Shown piece after piece: positions 1-9,300 of a stretch of DNA of 64,000 nt. A program made the translations under genes and the position numbers. This DNA comes from Ornithinibacillus massiliensis (GTDB lineage Bacteria > Bacillota > Bacilli > Bacillales > Amphibacillaceae): NCBI RefSeq assembly GCF_018310345.1, contig NZ_JAGXBY010000004.1, positions 186,001-250,000 of the forward strand, in the 5' to 3' direction. The stretch's first letter is position 1; every line of letters begins with the position of its first letter. Under the pieces are notes generated by a model. The model was not told the origin of the DNA. It ran no database searches and saw nothing but the letters and a program-made list of their open reading frames with translations.

Positions 1-1
1 T

Positions 2-319
2 GAAGGAACTCTTGATGTGATTGGAGGTAAATGGAAAGGAGTCATTTTGTTTTACTTATTGGATGGAGAGAAGAGATTTAATGAGTTCAGTAGATTAATG
101 CCTGGTATTACAAAACGAATGTTATCTCTCCAATTAAGAGAACTTGAGGATGATGGAATTGTTCATCGAGAAGTTTATCCTGAAATGCCTCCTAAAGTTG
201 AATACTCATTAACTGAGTTTGGAAGAACGCTAGAACCCATTATTTCTCTAATGAATGAATGGGGAGAAAATTACAAAGAATTCTTACAAGAAAGCAAACG
301 AAAAACAAAAGCGAACTAA
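2..319 (+). CDS. HxlR-family winged-helix transcriptional regulator (5' end missing)
   Basis: The gene enters from the left edge: the open frame starts at base 2 (residues EGTLD) and runs without a stop into [15 protein letters not shown], so no start codon is visible. The sequence has the HxlR signature: IGGKWKG, then [18 protein letters not shown] (recognition helix region), [30 protein letters not shown] (wing) and a C-terminal dimerisation helix. HxlR proteins bind DNA as dimers and often respond to aldehydes, quinones or redox signals, controlling a neighbouring oxidoreductase. The target here is not visible because the upstream side is cut off. About 10-20 residues, including the usual N-terminal CxxE cysteine, lie outside the window. 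Family assignment is firm; the ligand and target are unknown. Confidence 0.9.
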   Translation, partial: EGTLDVIGGKWKGVILFYLLDGEKRFNEFSRLMPGITKRMLSLQLRELEDDGIVHREVYPEMPPKVEYSLTEFGRTLEPIISLMNEWGENYKEFLQESKRKTKAN

Positions 320-401
320 ATTAAGATTAAAGAAAAGATAAAAAGGAGATAAAGTTGCTATTCAATCCGATTTCTAGTATTGGTAATAAAATACGTAGCC
401 A

Positions 402-605
402 TTATTCAGGAGTTATATTATCTTTTTCTTCTAATTGACGAATCCTGTTCTCTAATTCCTTAATTTTTTTATTAGAGTCTAATCCTACATTTACTAACCT
501 TTTTACTAATTTATATATTAAAATATAAATTAGAAACACTATTAAAAGCAGAGCCAGCACACTAATAATTATATTTGTAACGTGAAAATTTGATATCTCT
601 ACCAT
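402..605 (-). CDS. small single-span membrane protein with C-terminal coiled coil (DUF4083-like)
   Basis: This is a 67-residue protein. Residues about 10-32 form one hydrophobic span (NIIISVLALLLIVFLIYILIY). A basic stretch KLVKRLV and a heptad-like polar tail (KKIKELENRIRQLEEK) follow. An AGGAG site lies 11 nt before the ATG, which supports translation. The layout of one helix followed by a short coiled coil ending in LEEK resembles the small Bacillus DUF4083 membrane proteins; this is a resemblance from memory, not a search result. No operon partner is seen: it converges with the HxlR gene and is separated from rlmCD by about 400 bp. Function is unknown. Confidence 0.6.
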   Translation of the reverse strand: MVEISNFHVTNIIISVLALLLIVFLIYILIYKLVKRLVNVGLDSNKKIKELENRIRQLEEKDNITPE

Positions 606-1001
606 ACGTTTTTCAACTCCTAATTAATATAAAATTGTATATGTTAATTTGGTGAAAAGTACTATATGCAATTAACTTCCTACTATTTAGTATACATGAA
701 TTATAAATGTTGGTATAAAAAAGTTATATTAATAGAACAAATCTAATGCTCATTATTATAGCTTTTTACCTTGTTCAGCTTATTTAATAAAGTGACCCAA
801 AAACGTGAATTTTTTATGCAAAAAAATGAGAAAATGGGATTTTCTAAGCATTACTTTATTTAAAACGGCAACGGTGAAATGCAGGTTCGAGGGGAATTTA
901 CAAGGGTTTTGGTATAAAAAGACCCGGAAATCGGAAATGTTTATTTTCACAAAAACCGGATCTGAATCGGAAATATTTATTTTAACTGAGAGATGTTTAT
1001 T
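606..1001. other. non-coding gap with short direct repeats
   Basis: About 400 bp lie between the small membrane gene and rlmCD. The open frame at 805-1005 (+) has no ribosome binding site or recognisable protein and runs into the rlmCD stop. Its right part carries three imperfect copies of a GGAAATRTTTATTTT motif (near 935, 970 and 987), separated by CAAAAACCGG-type spacers, so the frame probably reflects a degenerate intergenic repeat. The left part is AT-rich; I see no clear promoter or RNA structure in it. Confidence 0.4.
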
Positions 1002-2384
1002 TTAATTAGACAACCTCTTCTCCAACCAAACCACACTCTCAATATGCATACTCTGTGGAAACATATCTACAGGCTGAACTTCCTTTGTTTCGTAACCACC
1101 ATCTTCCAAAACACGTAAATCCCGTGCTAAGGTCGAAGGATTACAGGACACATAAACAATCCGCTTCGGTCCCATTTCAATCATGGCATTTAACAATCCT
1201 TCATCACAGCCTTTGCGAGGTGGGTCGACAACAATTACATCTGGTTTTAATCCTTCTTCCTTCCATCTTGGCATCACTTCTTCGGCAGTACCAACTTCAA
1301 ATTCGGTATTGGTCATGCCATTTAATTTCGCATTCACTCGTGCGTCTTCTATCGCTTCTGGTACAACTTCTACCCCATATACTTTCTTTGCTTTTTGCGC
1401 TAAGAATAGAGAAATTGTTCCAATACCACAATAGGCATCAATTACAGTATCTTCTTCACCTATTGCAGCGTATTCTAACGCCTTTTCATAAAGTCTTTTC
1501 GTCTGAGTAGGGTTGACCTGATAAAACGACTTAGCCGAAATCGCAAAACGAATCGAACCGATAGAATCATAAATATACTCTTGTCCCCAAAGAACCTTCG
1601 TTTTCTCGCCAAGAATCACATTGGTACGTGCTGGATTAATATTATGAATGATCGACTTAACATTAGGATATGTTTCTGTTAGTTCACGAATGAATTCCTT
1701 TGCATGAGGAAGCTCCTTCGTTCGCGTAATGATAACAACCATCGTTTCCTTTGTTTCTTGACCAGTTCGAACCATAATATGTCTTAGTACACCTGTATGA
1801 CTTTTTTCATCATATGCCTCAATACCGACTCTGCCTGCAATCCTTCTGACTGCTTCAACCATTCGATCATTCAAGTCCTCTTGTACAATACAGGTATCCA
1901 TATCTTCAATAATCTGGTGGCTGCGCATCTGATAGAATCCTGTTATTAATTCGCCGTCTTTTTCCCCAACTGGAATTGCTACTTTATTTCGATAGCGCCA
2001 AGGATCTTCCATTCCAATGGTTGGATGAACAGGTACATGTTCGAGATGGGCTATTTTACGCATCACGTTTTTAACTTGTTGTTGTTTCATCGATAGCTGA
2101 AGGTTATAACTCATGTGTTGAATTTGACATCCACCACATTTATAAAACACATCACATGGTGGCTCTACACGCTCAGGGCTTGGATTCTTCACTTCTAAAA
2201 GCTTACCAAAACCAAAGTTCTTATTAACCTTTACTACTTTTACAATTGCCTCTTCTCCAGGCAAGCCATAAGGTACAAATAATGGATACCCTTCGATTTT
2301 TCCAACGCCATTTCCTTCATGGGTTAAATCCTCAAAACGAATCGTTACCGTTTCATTCTTTTTTACAGGAGCTTGTTTTGCCAT
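1002..2384 (-). CDS. rlmCD: 23S rRNA (uracil-C5)-methyltransferase RlmCD (RumA/TrmA family)
   Basis: SAM-dependent 5-methyluridine synthase for 23S rRNA; the B. subtilis orthologue (YefA) modifies both U747 and U1939. The 460 residues match the family length. An N-terminal TRAM domain (about 10-68) is followed by the iron-sulfur ligands Cys77, Cys83, Cys86 and Cys165, the SAM-binding DAYCGIGT at 316-323, the VDPPRKGCD loop near 386-394, and the catalytic Cys414 in [13 protein letters not shown]. An AAAGGAAG ribosome site precedes the ATG. It lies downstream of dgkB as in B. subtilis, but a terminator sits between them, so it probably has its own promoter. All key residues are present. Assignment to RlmCD rather than another RumA paralogue rests on synteny and length. 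Confidence 0.93.
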   Translation of the reverse strand: MAKQAPVKKNETVTIRFEDLTHEGNGVGKIEGYPLFVPYGLPGEEAIVKVVKVNKNFGFGKLLEVKNPSPERVEPPCDVFYKCGGCQIQHMSYNLQLSMKQQQVKNVMRKIAHLEHVPVHPTIGMEDPWRYRNKVAIPVGEKDGELITGFYQMRSHQIIEDMDTCIVQEDLNDRMVEAVRRIAGRVGIEAYDEKSHTGVLRHIMVRTGQETKETMVVIITRTKELPHAKEFIRELTETYPNVKSIIHNINPARTNVILGEKTKVLWGQEYIYDSIGSIRFAISAKSFYQVNPTQTKRLYEKALEYAAIGEEDTVIDAYCGIGTISLFLAQKAKKVYGVEVVPEAIEDARVNAKLNGMTNTEFEVGTAEEVMPRWKEEGLKPDVIVVDPPRKGCDEGLLNAMIEMGPKRIVYVSCNPSTLARDLRVLEDGGYETKEVQPVDMFPQSMHIESVVWLEKRLSN

Positions 2385-2450
2385 ATATGTATCTTCCTTT
2401 ACGTTCTATTGTTGAATTCTATCTTATCAGCTTGACACGGAATAAACAAA

Positions 2451-2478
2451 GGAGACTACCTATTATTCAGTAGTCTCC
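2451..2478 (-). terminator. rho-independent terminator of dgkB, overlapping its stop codon
   Basis: A perfect 9-bp stem (GGAGACTAC / GTAGTCTCC, bases 2470-2478 and 2451-2459) with a 10-nt loop is followed on the minus strand by TTTGTTTATT. The loop contains the dgkB stop codon at 2463-2465. Confidence 0.85.
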
Positions 2479-3380
2479 CTATTTAAATAGGATTCTGGTA
2501 CAAAGAACTCAATATGTTGCTGGAGATTGTAGAATTCACCTGGCAGTAAGCCACCATATTCCCCATCAATATTGAGCTGCATTTTATCCTCCGGAACAAC
2601 CTTTATATGCTTAGCCTTCGTATAAATCACGTGACTATCCTCTAAATGGGCTCCCCTTAGTGCTAAACTAGCGATCCGTACAAATTCTGCAAGATTAGTC
2701 TTCCGCAAAATTAACAAGTCAAAATAGCCATCATTTAGACAAGCGTCCGGTGCCAGTTTTTCAAATCCACCTACCGAGTTTGTATTCGAAATTAAGAATA
2801 GCATAATATCCTCTTCAATCTTATTTCCATCATACTCTATCTTAACAGGAGCAGGCTTTAAAAATGGAAGCATCTCAATTCCTTTTACATAATAGGCTAG
2901 TTGACCTAACATTGTTTTTAGTTTACTTGGTACATCATAAGTTAGTTCTGTCAGTTTTCCGCCACCAGCTATATTTATAAAGTATTGACTATTTACTTTT
3001 CCAATATCTAGAAGCATTGTTTTATCCTCGATAATCACATCCACTGCCTTTTGAATACTATCACGAGGAATGGTTAACGCTCTGGCAAAATCATTCGTCG
3101 TACCTACCGGGATAACGCCCAATTTTGGTCGATATTCCTGCTCAGCTAGTCCATTTATAACCTCATTTATTGTACCGTCTCCACCAGCAGCTATGACAAT
3201 ATCATACTTTCGCTCAACCGCTAGTCTAGCTGCATTTGTTGCATCACCTTCACCGGTTGTAGCATGTGCTGATGCTTCATACCCCGCTAATTCCAATTTT
3301 TCTAGAACGGCAGGCAATTCTTTCTTAAAAGCCTCTCTTCCAGAAGTTGGATTATAGATTATACGGGCCCTCTTCATCAT
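2463..3380 (-). CDS. dgkB: diacylglycerol kinase DgkB (soluble, YerQ type)
   Basis: Lipid kinase that phosphorylates diacylglycerol to phosphatidate, recycling the DAG released during lipoteichoic acid synthesis. The 305 residues show the DAGK catalytic fold: KRARIIYNPTSGR at the N-terminus, the nucleotide-binding GGDGTINEVINGL at 66-78, and VGTTNDFARAL in the central loop. There is no transmembrane segment, consistent with the soluble DgkB type rather than the small integral DgkA. The start is a tandem ATG-ATG behind GGAGAGGGG. Its position next to yefA/rlmCD is the conserved Bacillaceae order. A strong terminator overlaps the stop codon. Confidence 0.93.
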   Translation of the reverse strand: MMKRARIIYNPTSGREAFKKELPAVLEKLELAGYEASAHATTGEGDATNAARLAVERKYDIVIAAGGDGTINEVINGLAEQEYRPKLGVIPVGTTNDFARALTIPRDSIQKAVDVIIEDKTMLLDIGKVNSQYFINIAGGGKLTELTYDVPSKLKTMLGQLAYYVKGIEMLPFLKPAPVKIEYDGNKIEEDIMLFLISNTNSVGGFEKLAPDACLNDGYFDLLILRKTNLAEFVRIASLALRGAHLEDSHVIYTKAKHIKVVPEDKMQLNIDGEYGGLLPGEFYNLQQHIEFFVPESYLNRETTE

Positions 3381-3550
3381 ACATGTCCCCTCTCCAATGC
3401 TACTTTACATTATGCATTAAATATCTATATTAGTATCTCTTTTCGTATTTGGATAATTTTACATGCATTACTATCATAGCCATAATTTATAGTTTTGAAA
3501 AGCTTTACGTAAAAATTAGTCTTACAAATAGTTAAATTCTTGCTTTTTAA

Positions 3551-3586
3551 ATAGAAAAATAGACTGCCGAAAATACCCGACAGCCT
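3551..3586 (-). terminator. terminator of the chemoreceptor gene
   Basis: On the minus strand a 9-bp stem with two G-U pairs (arms 3561-3569 and 3578-3586) is followed by ATTTTTCTATTT. It lies about 35 bp after the chemoreceptor stop codon. Confidence 0.7.
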
Positions 3587-3620
3587 ATCATTATAGATAG
3601 TTATATGTCTAACAAACCTC

Positions 3621-5645
3621 TTAATTTTCTTTATTTGCTAGTTTAAAGTTTTCTACTACTTGTTGAAGCTCCTCTGCGACATTTGTTAACGAAGCTGCAG
3701 AGCCTGCGATTTCTTCCATGGATGCTAATTGCTGTTGGGTCGCTGCAGAAACATTTTGTGCTTCATCGGAAATCGCGTCCCCAATTGATGCAACTTCTTG
3801 GAATGTATTGTTAAAATGCTCTGTAGCTGAAGATATTTCCTGAATTTCTGAGCTAACACGCATAATTTGATTGGTGATAGTATCTACATAACCAGTAATA
3901 TTCTTAAATGATGCTCCAGCATTATTGGCAATATCGATTCCTTTATCTACTTCTGTTGTTGCTGTTTCCATAGATTTAACTGTATTAATCGTTTCTGTTT
4001 GGATTGTTACGATTACATCTTTAATTTGGTCAGCTGAGTTAGAAGATTGTTCTGCCAGCTTACGAACCTCATCTGCTACAACAGCGAAACCTTTACCATG
4101 CTCTCCCGCTCTAGCTGCCTCTATTGCCGCATTTAATGCTAGTAAATTCGTTTGTTCAGAGATATCGGTAATAACGTCAACAATATTACTAATTTGTTCA
4201 GATAGTTTTCCAAGGCCTTCAATATTACTAGAAAGCTCATGCGTATTTTGCTTAATGAACTCCATCTGTGTAATAGTTGTACCTAATGCATTATTTCCTT
4301 CTGTTACCGCAGACATAGCATCTGTAGCTGTGTTAGAAACATCATTAGAGCTTGATGCGATCTGATAAATAGACTCAGCCATTTCATTTGCTAGTTTAGA
4401 GCTTTGTGAAATACTACTATTTTGATTTTCCATACCTTGAGCAACCTCTTGAACCGATGTGGAGATTTGCTCTGTGGCTGATGTGTTTTGTTCAGTGCTT
4501 GCATTTAGTTGTTCTGCAGCAGCAGCTAAGCTAATCGATTTATCTCTTACTTGCAGAATAACTTCATTTAAGTTTTCACGCATCTTATTAAACGCTTGCG
4601 CCAATGTTCCTAATTCGTCGTTACGTTTTAAATCAATTGTTACACTTAAGTCGCCCTGACTCATTGTATTACTTGCATCGACCAATTGCGTGATTGGTTT
4701 AGAAATAGAACGAATAATGAAGACGATGATAATCGCACCTAATAATAACGATACCCCAATGACAATCAAGGTCGTATTTAAGATTGGTTTTGCTCCTTGT
4801 ACGATTTCACTATTAAACATTGTCCCCACAATTTTCCAACCAGTTAGTTCACTAGTATCAAAGGCTAATTGTTTTTCATCTCCATCTAGATCATAGCTGA
4901 ACTGCCCGTTGTTAGCTTCAAATAATCGATCGAATAGTGGTTCAGTTGCTTCTGATCCAGCTTCATTGCTAGGGTGTGTAATATATTTTTTCGTTCCGTC
5001 TAATAGGAACATATACCCTTCCTCACCAATGGTAACCGAGTTAATAATATCAGTTAGAGCTCCTAGCTCTAGATTTACCCCAACTACTCCATTATTATCC
5101 GCTGTCACTTTGGCAATTGTCACAACAATCTCACCAGAGGATGATGATACATATGGGTCTGTTACAACAACATTTCCTCTATCAGCAATAGCCTGCTCGT
5201 ACCATGGACGTTTTCTCGGATCATAATCTGGGGGATTTTGAAACGATGAAGGCGAATTCATAAATTCCCCTGTTTGTGTCCCAACATAAATTTGTTCGTA
5301 TACAGCACTCTTAGAATTCTGTATTTCGTCTAATATGTCCCTAGTTCTTTCATCATGATCATTTTTGATATCTGTCGTGATGATGGTATTAGCTAAATAA
5401 TTCACCACATCCATCTGATCTTGAACAAATCGATCGACTGTTTGCTTCATGATACTAACATTTTTTTGTGCAGATTCAATCATATTTTTTTCTACACTAC
5501 CACTTGAGCTTTGAAAAGAAATCGCTCCTATAGCTATACTTGGAATTAATAGGATGACTAAGAATGAAATAATAAGCCTATTTCGTAAACTTAATGAACG
5601 GCCGCTTTTAACCACTTTTGCCTTGTTTTGCTTTTTCCCTTTCAA
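3621..5645 (-). CDS. methyl-accepting chemotaxis protein (dCache sensor, HAMP, MCP signalling domain)
   Basis: Transmembrane chemoreceptor of 674 residues that would bias CheA kinase activity and flagellar rotation. Order of parts: a basic cytoplasmic N-terminus, TM1 at about 24-44, an extracellular double-Cache sensor at about 50-285 ([40 protein letters not shown]), TM2 at about 288-311, HAMP to about 365, and a long coiled-coil bundle. The bundle's tip, near residues 495-530, is the conserved hairpin [16 protein letters not shown]...[14 protein letters not shown]. It resembles the McpA/B/TlpA group, whose Cache domains often bind amino acids; the ligand here cannot be read. The start is TTG, placed 6 nt after AGGAGGG. 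It is monocistronic, with a SigD-like promoter upstream and its own terminator. Confidence 0.93.
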   Translation of the reverse strand: MKGKKQNKAKVVKSGRSLSLRNRLIISFLVILLIPSIAIGAISFQSSSGSVEKNMIESAQKNVSIMKQTVDRFVQDQMDVVNYLANTIITTDIKNDHDERTRDILDEIQNSKSAVYEQIYVGTQTGEFMNSPSSFQNPPDYDPRKRPWYEQAIADRGNVVVTDPYVSSSSGEIVVTIAKVTADNNGVVGVNLELGALTDIINSVTIGEEGYMFLLDGTKKYITHPSNEAGSEATEPLFDRLFEANNGQFSYDLDGDEKQLAFDTSELTGWKIVGTMFNSEIVQGAKPILNTTLIVIGVSLLLGAIIIVFIIRSISKPITQLVDASNTMSQGDLSVTIDLKRNDELGTLAQAFNKMRENLNEVILQVRDKSISLAAAAEQLNASTEQNTSATEQISTSVQEVAQGMENQNSSISQSSKLANEMAESIYQIASSSNDVSNTATDAMSAVTEGNNALGTTITQMEFIKQNTHELSSNIEGLGKLSEQISNIVDVITDISEQTNLLALNAAIEAARAGEHGKGFAVVADEVRKLAEQSSNSADQIKDVIVTIQTETINTVKSMETATTEVDKGIDIANNAGASFKNITGYVDTITNQIMRVSSEIQEISSATEHFNNTFQEVASIGDAISDEAQNVSAATQQQLASMEEIAGSAASLTNVAEELQQVVENFKLANKEN

Positions 5646-5687
5646 TGTGTACCCTCCTATAATGATGTATATGTTTTCATAGTGACT

Positions 5688-5714
5688 ATATCGGACTATA
5701 GAACCATTTATTAA
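5688..5714 (-). promoter_or_regulatory. candidate SigD (motility) promoter for the chemoreceptor
   Basis: On the minus strand TTAA (5711-5714), a 15-nt spacer and TCCGATAT (5688-5695) lie 43 nt before the TTG start. The Bacillus SigD consensus is TAAA-N15-GCCGATAT; B. subtilis mcp genes are transcribed by SigD. The match is one base off in each element with the exact spacing. Confidence 0.65.
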
Positions 5715-5790
5715 TCCTTTTTGCGATAGTAAAACTAATGCGAAAAGTGGAATAATTACATTAGTTTACTTAAATAGTCGTCTTCACAGC

Positions 5791-5822
5791 AAAAAAGCCT
5801 GCAGAATATGCATTCTACAGAC
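5791..5822 (-). terminator. terminator of the gatCAB operon
   Basis: On the minus strand an uninterrupted 11-bp stem (three G-U pairs; arms 5812-5822 and 5797-5807) with a 4-nt loop is followed by TTTTTT. It lies 20 bp after the gatB stop. Confidence 0.88.
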
Positions 5823-5842
5823 TTAGGAATATATTACCAAAT

Positions 5843-7273
5843 TTATCGTTTATTCATTTCTTCAATTAAAATCTTATTAACCATTGGTGGATTTGCTTGT
5901 CCTTTGGTCGCTTTCATTACCTGTCCTACTAGGAATCCAAGTGCACGGTCTTTACCATTTTTGTAATCAATAATGGATTGTTCGTTTTCATTTAAAATAC
6001 CTGTTATTACTTCACGTAATTGGCCTTCATCTGAAATTTGAACAAGACCTTTCGCTTTAACAATTTCCTCTGGATCTCCACCCTTTTCTACTAGTTCAGC
6101 AAAGACTTTCTTCGCAATCTTAGAGGAAATCGTGCCGTTTTCAATTAAATTAATCATTTTCCCTAGAGATTCTGGGGTTAAAGCTAAATCGTGTAACTCT
6201 TTATAGTGCTTGTTCATGTATCCAGAAACTTCACCCATTAACCAGTTAGATGCTTGCTTGATATCGGCACCATTTTGAATCGTTTCTTCAAAGAAATCTG
6301 CCATTTCTTTTGATCCTGTTAATACTGCTGCATCATATTCTGGTAATCCTAGGTCTGTGATGTAGCGTTGTTTACGCGCATCAGGGAGCTCAGGAATTTC
6401 ATTCTTGATACGTTCCTTCCATGCCTCATCAATATAAAGCGGTACTAGGTCTGGTTCTGGGAAGTAACGATAATCATCGGAACCTTCCTTTACACGCATT
6501 AAAATGGTTTCTTTCGTTTTCTCATCAAATCGACGTGTTTCTTGAAGGATTTCTCCACCAGATAATAATACTTTTTCTTGTCGTTTTTCTTCAAACTCCA
6601 ATCCCTTTTGTACGAAAGCAAAAGAGTTCAAGTTTTTTAATTCTGTTTTCGTTCCGAACTTATCTTGACCATATGGTCGAAGAGAAATGTTCGCATCACA
6701 ACGAAGGGAGCCTTCTTGCATCTTCACATCGGAAACTCCGGTGTACTGAATGATTGTTTTAAGCTTTTCTAGATAAGCATATGCTTCTTCTGGTGTGCGC
6801 ATATCTGGCTCTGATACAATCTCAATCAGTGGCGTACCTTGTCGGTTAAAGTCAACATAGGAATAACCATCTTCACCATGGGTTAGCTTACCAGCATCCT
6901 CTTCTAAGTGGACACGTGTAATCCCAATTTTCTTTTTCTTGCCGCCTACTTCGATTTCTATCCAACCATGCTCACCAATCGGTTGATCAAATTGAGAAAT
7001 TTGATATGCCTTTGGGTTATCTGGATAGAAGTAGTTTTTACGGTCAAATTTTGTATGTGTTGCAATTTCACAATTAAGCGCCATTGCAGCCTTCATGGCA
7101 AAGTTTACCGCTTCTTCATTTAACACTGGAAGAACACCCGGATAGCCAAGGTCAATTGGGTTCACATTAGTATTCGGTTCTGCTCCAAATGCGTTTGGGC
7201 TAGGACTAAAGATTTTTGATTTTGTTTTAAGCTCTACGTGTACTTCTAGACCAATAATCGTTTCAAAATTCAT
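5843..7273 (-). CDS. gatB: Asp-tRNA(Asn)/Glu-tRNA(Gln) amidotransferase subunit B
   Basis: Kinase/transamidation subunit of GatCAB, which converts mischarged Glu-tRNA(Gln), and Asp-tRNA(Asn) where needed, to the amidated forms. The 476 residues are the normal length. The N-terminus [24 protein letters not shown], the [24 protein letters not shown] block and [11 protein letters not shown] are GatB hallmarks. The C-terminal part (about 330-475) is the helical plus YqeY/tRNA-binding tail ending [12 protein letters not shown]. The ATG overlaps the gatA stop by one base (TAATG), so translation is coupled. It is the last gene of the operon and is followed by a strong terminator. Confidence 0.97.
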   Translation of the reverse strand: MNFETIIGLEVHVELKTKSKIFSPSPNAFGAEPNTNVNPIDLGYPGVLPVLNEEAVNFAMKAAMALNCEIATHTKFDRKNYFYPDNPKAYQISQFDQPIGEHGWIEIEVGGKKKKIGITRVHLEEDAGKLTHGEDGYSYVDFNRQGTPLIEIVSEPDMRTPEEAYAYLEKLKTIIQYTGVSDVKMQEGSLRCDANISLRPYGQDKFGTKTELKNLNSFAFVQKGLEFEEKRQEKVLLSGGEILQETRRFDEKTKETILMRVKEGSDDYRYFPEPDLVPLYIDEAWKERIKNEIPELPDARKQRYITDLGLPEYDAAVLTGSKEMADFFEETIQNGADIKQASNWLMGEVSGYMNKHYKELHDLALTPESLGKMINLIENGTISSKIAKKVFAELVEKGGDPEEIVKAKGLVQISDEGQLREVITGILNENEQSIIDYKNGKDRALGFLVGQVMKATKGQANPPMVNKILIEEMNKR

Positions 7274-8739
7274 TAGTTTGCACCTCCTATTTGAGGTCGT
7301 TTTGTATGATGATCTGTTGCTTGTTCAAATGCATGCGCAGCGCGGAATACAGTACGTTCGTCAAAATGCTTACCGATAATTTGCAACCCAATCGGAAGAC
7401 CTTCAGGAGATAAGCCACATGGGATTGAAATTCCTGGTACGCCAGCTAAATTTACTGGAATCGTTAAAATATCATTCGCATACATCGTTAATGGATCATT
7501 AATTTTCTCGCCCACCTTAAATGCTGGTGTTGGCGTTGTAGGTCCAATTACAACATCATATTCTTTGAAAATTTTCTCAAAGTCATTTTTAATTAATGTA
7601 CGAACCTTTTGTGCTTTTTTATAATATGCGTCATAGTAACCTGAGCTTAGTGCAAAGGTACCTAACATGATACGACGTTTAACCTCTTCACCAAATCCTT
7701 CACTACGAGACTTCTTAAACATATCAATCATGTTTTCCGCGTTTTCAGAACGAACGCCATAACGAACTCCGTCAAAGCGGGAAAGGTTAGCAGATGCCTC
7801 AGATGAAGATAATAAATAATACGTTGCTACTGCATACTTAGAATGTGGTAATGAAACCTCATCCCATGTTGCACCTAATGATTCATACACCTTTAATGCA
7901 GCTAAGACTGCTTCTTTTACTTCTGGGTTTACCCCTTCAGCTAAATATTCTTTTGGAACAGCAATCTTTAAGCCTTTTACATCACCAGTTAATGCTTCTG
8001 TATAAGATGGAACTTCTACATTTGCACTAGTAGAATCCATAGGGTCATGACCTGCGATAACTTCTAATACACGTGCATTATCTTCTACTGTTCGAGTTAG
8101 TGGGCCAATTTGGTCTAGGGAAGATGCAAATGCCACTAGTCCAAAACGAGATACTAGTCCATATGTAGGCTTTAATCCAACTACTCCACAGAACGCTGCC
8201 GGCTGACGAATCGAGCCACCAGTATCCGAACCTAAGGAGAATAGAACCTCTCCTGCTGCTACTGCCGCTGCAGATCCACCACTTGATCCACCAGGTACAT
8301 AATCTGTATTCCATGGATTACGGGTAGGGGTAAAGCCTGAGTTTTCATTGGATGAACCCATTGCAAATTCATCCATATTCAGCTTACCAATCGTTACAGA
8401 TTTCTCTTGATTCAATTTTTCTACTACCGTTGCATCATATAGCGGATCCTCAAAATTACGTAAAAACTGACTTGCACAAGTCGTGCGTAGTCCCTTTGTA
8501 ACGATATTATCCTTAATACCTGCTGGAATACCGAATAATTTAGCAGTAGCATCCGTTTTAGAATCTAATTCTTTCGCTTTTGCTCTGGCATTTTCTTCAT
8601 CTAACGTTAGAAAAGCATGAACCTTATCTTCTACTTCATGAATACGTTTATAAGAAGTATCAACAAGGTCACTAACTGTTATTTCTTTATTATGTAATTT
8701 TGCCTCGATTTCTTTAATACTATGGTCAAATAGTGACAT
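7273..8739 (-). CDS. gatA: Glu-tRNA(Gln) amidotransferase subunit A (amidase)
   Basis: Glutaminase subunit of GatCAB; it releases ammonia from glutamine and channels it to GatB. The 488 residues carry the amidase-signature catalytic set: Lys76 in AGIKDNI, the GGSSGGS loop at 150-156 with the cis-serine, and the nucleophile Ser176 in [14 protein letters not shown]. The middle gene of gatC-gatA-gatB, it starts 12 nt after gatC and overlaps gatB by one base. Nothing is missing. Confidence 0.97.
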   Translation of the reverse strand: MSLFDHSIKEIEAKLHNKEITVSDLVDTSYKRIHEVEDKVHAFLTLDEENARAKAKELDSKTDATAKLFGIPAGIKDNIVTKGLRTTCASQFLRNFEDPLYDATVVEKLNQEKSVTIGKLNMDEFAMGSSNENSGFTPTRNPWNTDYVPGGSSGGSAAAVAAGEVLFSLGSDTGGSIRQPAAFCGVVGLKPTYGLVSRFGLVAFASSLDQIGPLTRTVEDNARVLEVIAGHDPMDSTSANVEVPSYTEALTGDVKGLKIAVPKEYLAEGVNPEVKEAVLAALKVYESLGATWDEVSLPHSKYAVATYYLLSSSEASANLSRFDGVRYGVRSENAENMIDMFKKSRSEGFGEEVKRRIMLGTFALSSGYYDAYYKKAQKVRTLIKNDFEKIFKEYDVVIGPTTPTPAFKVGEKINDPLTMYANDILTIPVNLAGVPGISIPCGLSPEGLPIGLQIIGKHFDERTVFRAAHAFEQATDHHTKRPQIGGAN

Positions 8740-8751
8740 GTTTTTCCCTCC

Positions 8752-9042
8752 TTATTCTAAAATTGATGGTACACGGAACTGCCCATCCTGTTGATCTGGT
8801 GCATTCTTCAATGCATCTTCTCTTGTAATCCACTGTCTAGGCTCGTCCTTACGCATCACGTTTTTCAAGTCCAGTACGTGTGTGGTCGGCTCAATTCCAT
8901 CTGTATCTATTTCATTTAATTGTTCAGCAAACTTTATAATAGAACTTAATTGTTCCGTAAACATTTCTGCCTCTTGCTCTGAAATTTCAAGACGTGCTAA
9001 ATTTGCTACGTGCTTTACTTGCTCTTTATTGATTTCTGCCAT
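8752..9042 (-). CDS. gatC: Glu-tRNA(Gln) amidotransferase subunit C
   Basis: Small subunit that wraps around and stabilises GatA with GatB. A 96-residue product starts [20 protein letters not shown] and contains the typical [39 protein letters not shown] core. The open frame extends five codons upstream to 9057, but GGAGGTG lies inside that extension and sits 6 nt before the internal ATG at 9042, so the shorter start is chosen; it also gives the usual GatC N-terminus. First gene of the gatCAB operon. Confidence 0.94.
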   Translation of the reverse strand: MAEINKEQVKHVANLARLEISEQEAEMFTEQLSSIIKFAEQLNEIDTDGIEPTTHVLDLKNVMRKDEPRQWITREDALKNAPDQQDGQFRVPSILE

Positions 9043-9060
9043 TTTCCGCACCTCCATATA

Positions 9061-9233
9061 TATTTTTTTAAAAGTAAAGATAATCTAATCCAGGATGTTG
9101 TAGTTCGGTCACCAAGACTAGCAGATTTCTGCATCTATACCGTCACAGGAGCAGGCGCACTTTACTTTTCCTTATATCTAAAAAAACTTCTACAATACTA
9201 TTGATAATAGCAGAATTTATTAGGTATAGGCAA
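9061..9233 (-). promoter_or_regulatory. gatCAB upstream region: candidate promoter and structured leader
   Basis: On the minus strand TTGCCT (9228-9233), an 18-bp spacer and TATTAT (9204-9209) make a plausible sigma-A promoter. The leader that follows contains a locally GC-rich patch (about 9085-9160) with a GCAG-AAAT-CTGC hairpin and a TAGT...GGT/ACC...ACTA pairing just before the gatC ribosome site. It matches no riboswitch or T-box I can name; in particular the T-box antiterminator motif is absent. Confidence 0.35.
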
Positions 9234-9253
9234 ATATCAGGGATATATTAGAG

Positions 9254-9284
9254 AAGCCACTCCCTAAAATAACAGGAGTGGCTT
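9254..9284. terminator. hairpin between putP and gatC, probable putP terminator
   Basis: A perfect 10-bp stem AAGCCACTCC / GGAGTGGCTT (9254-9263, 9275-9284) begins 17 bp after the putP stop on the minus strand. The following U-tract is weak (CTCTAATAT), so efficiency is uncertain. Confidence 0.6.
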
Positions 9285-9300
9285 TAGAATATACTCTATT

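Noticed and set aside
355..434. TTG-started 26-codon plus-strand frame after an AAAGGAGAT ribosome-like site
   Set aside because: Very short, unconvincing product and antisense to the supported small membrane gene.
805..1005. 66-codon plus-strand ORF
   Set aside because: No ribosome site, no recognisable protein, repeat-derived 3' half and overlap with the rlmCD end.
9085..9130. T-box leader for gatCAB
   Set aside because: The conserved T-box antiterminator sequence and specifier stem are absent.
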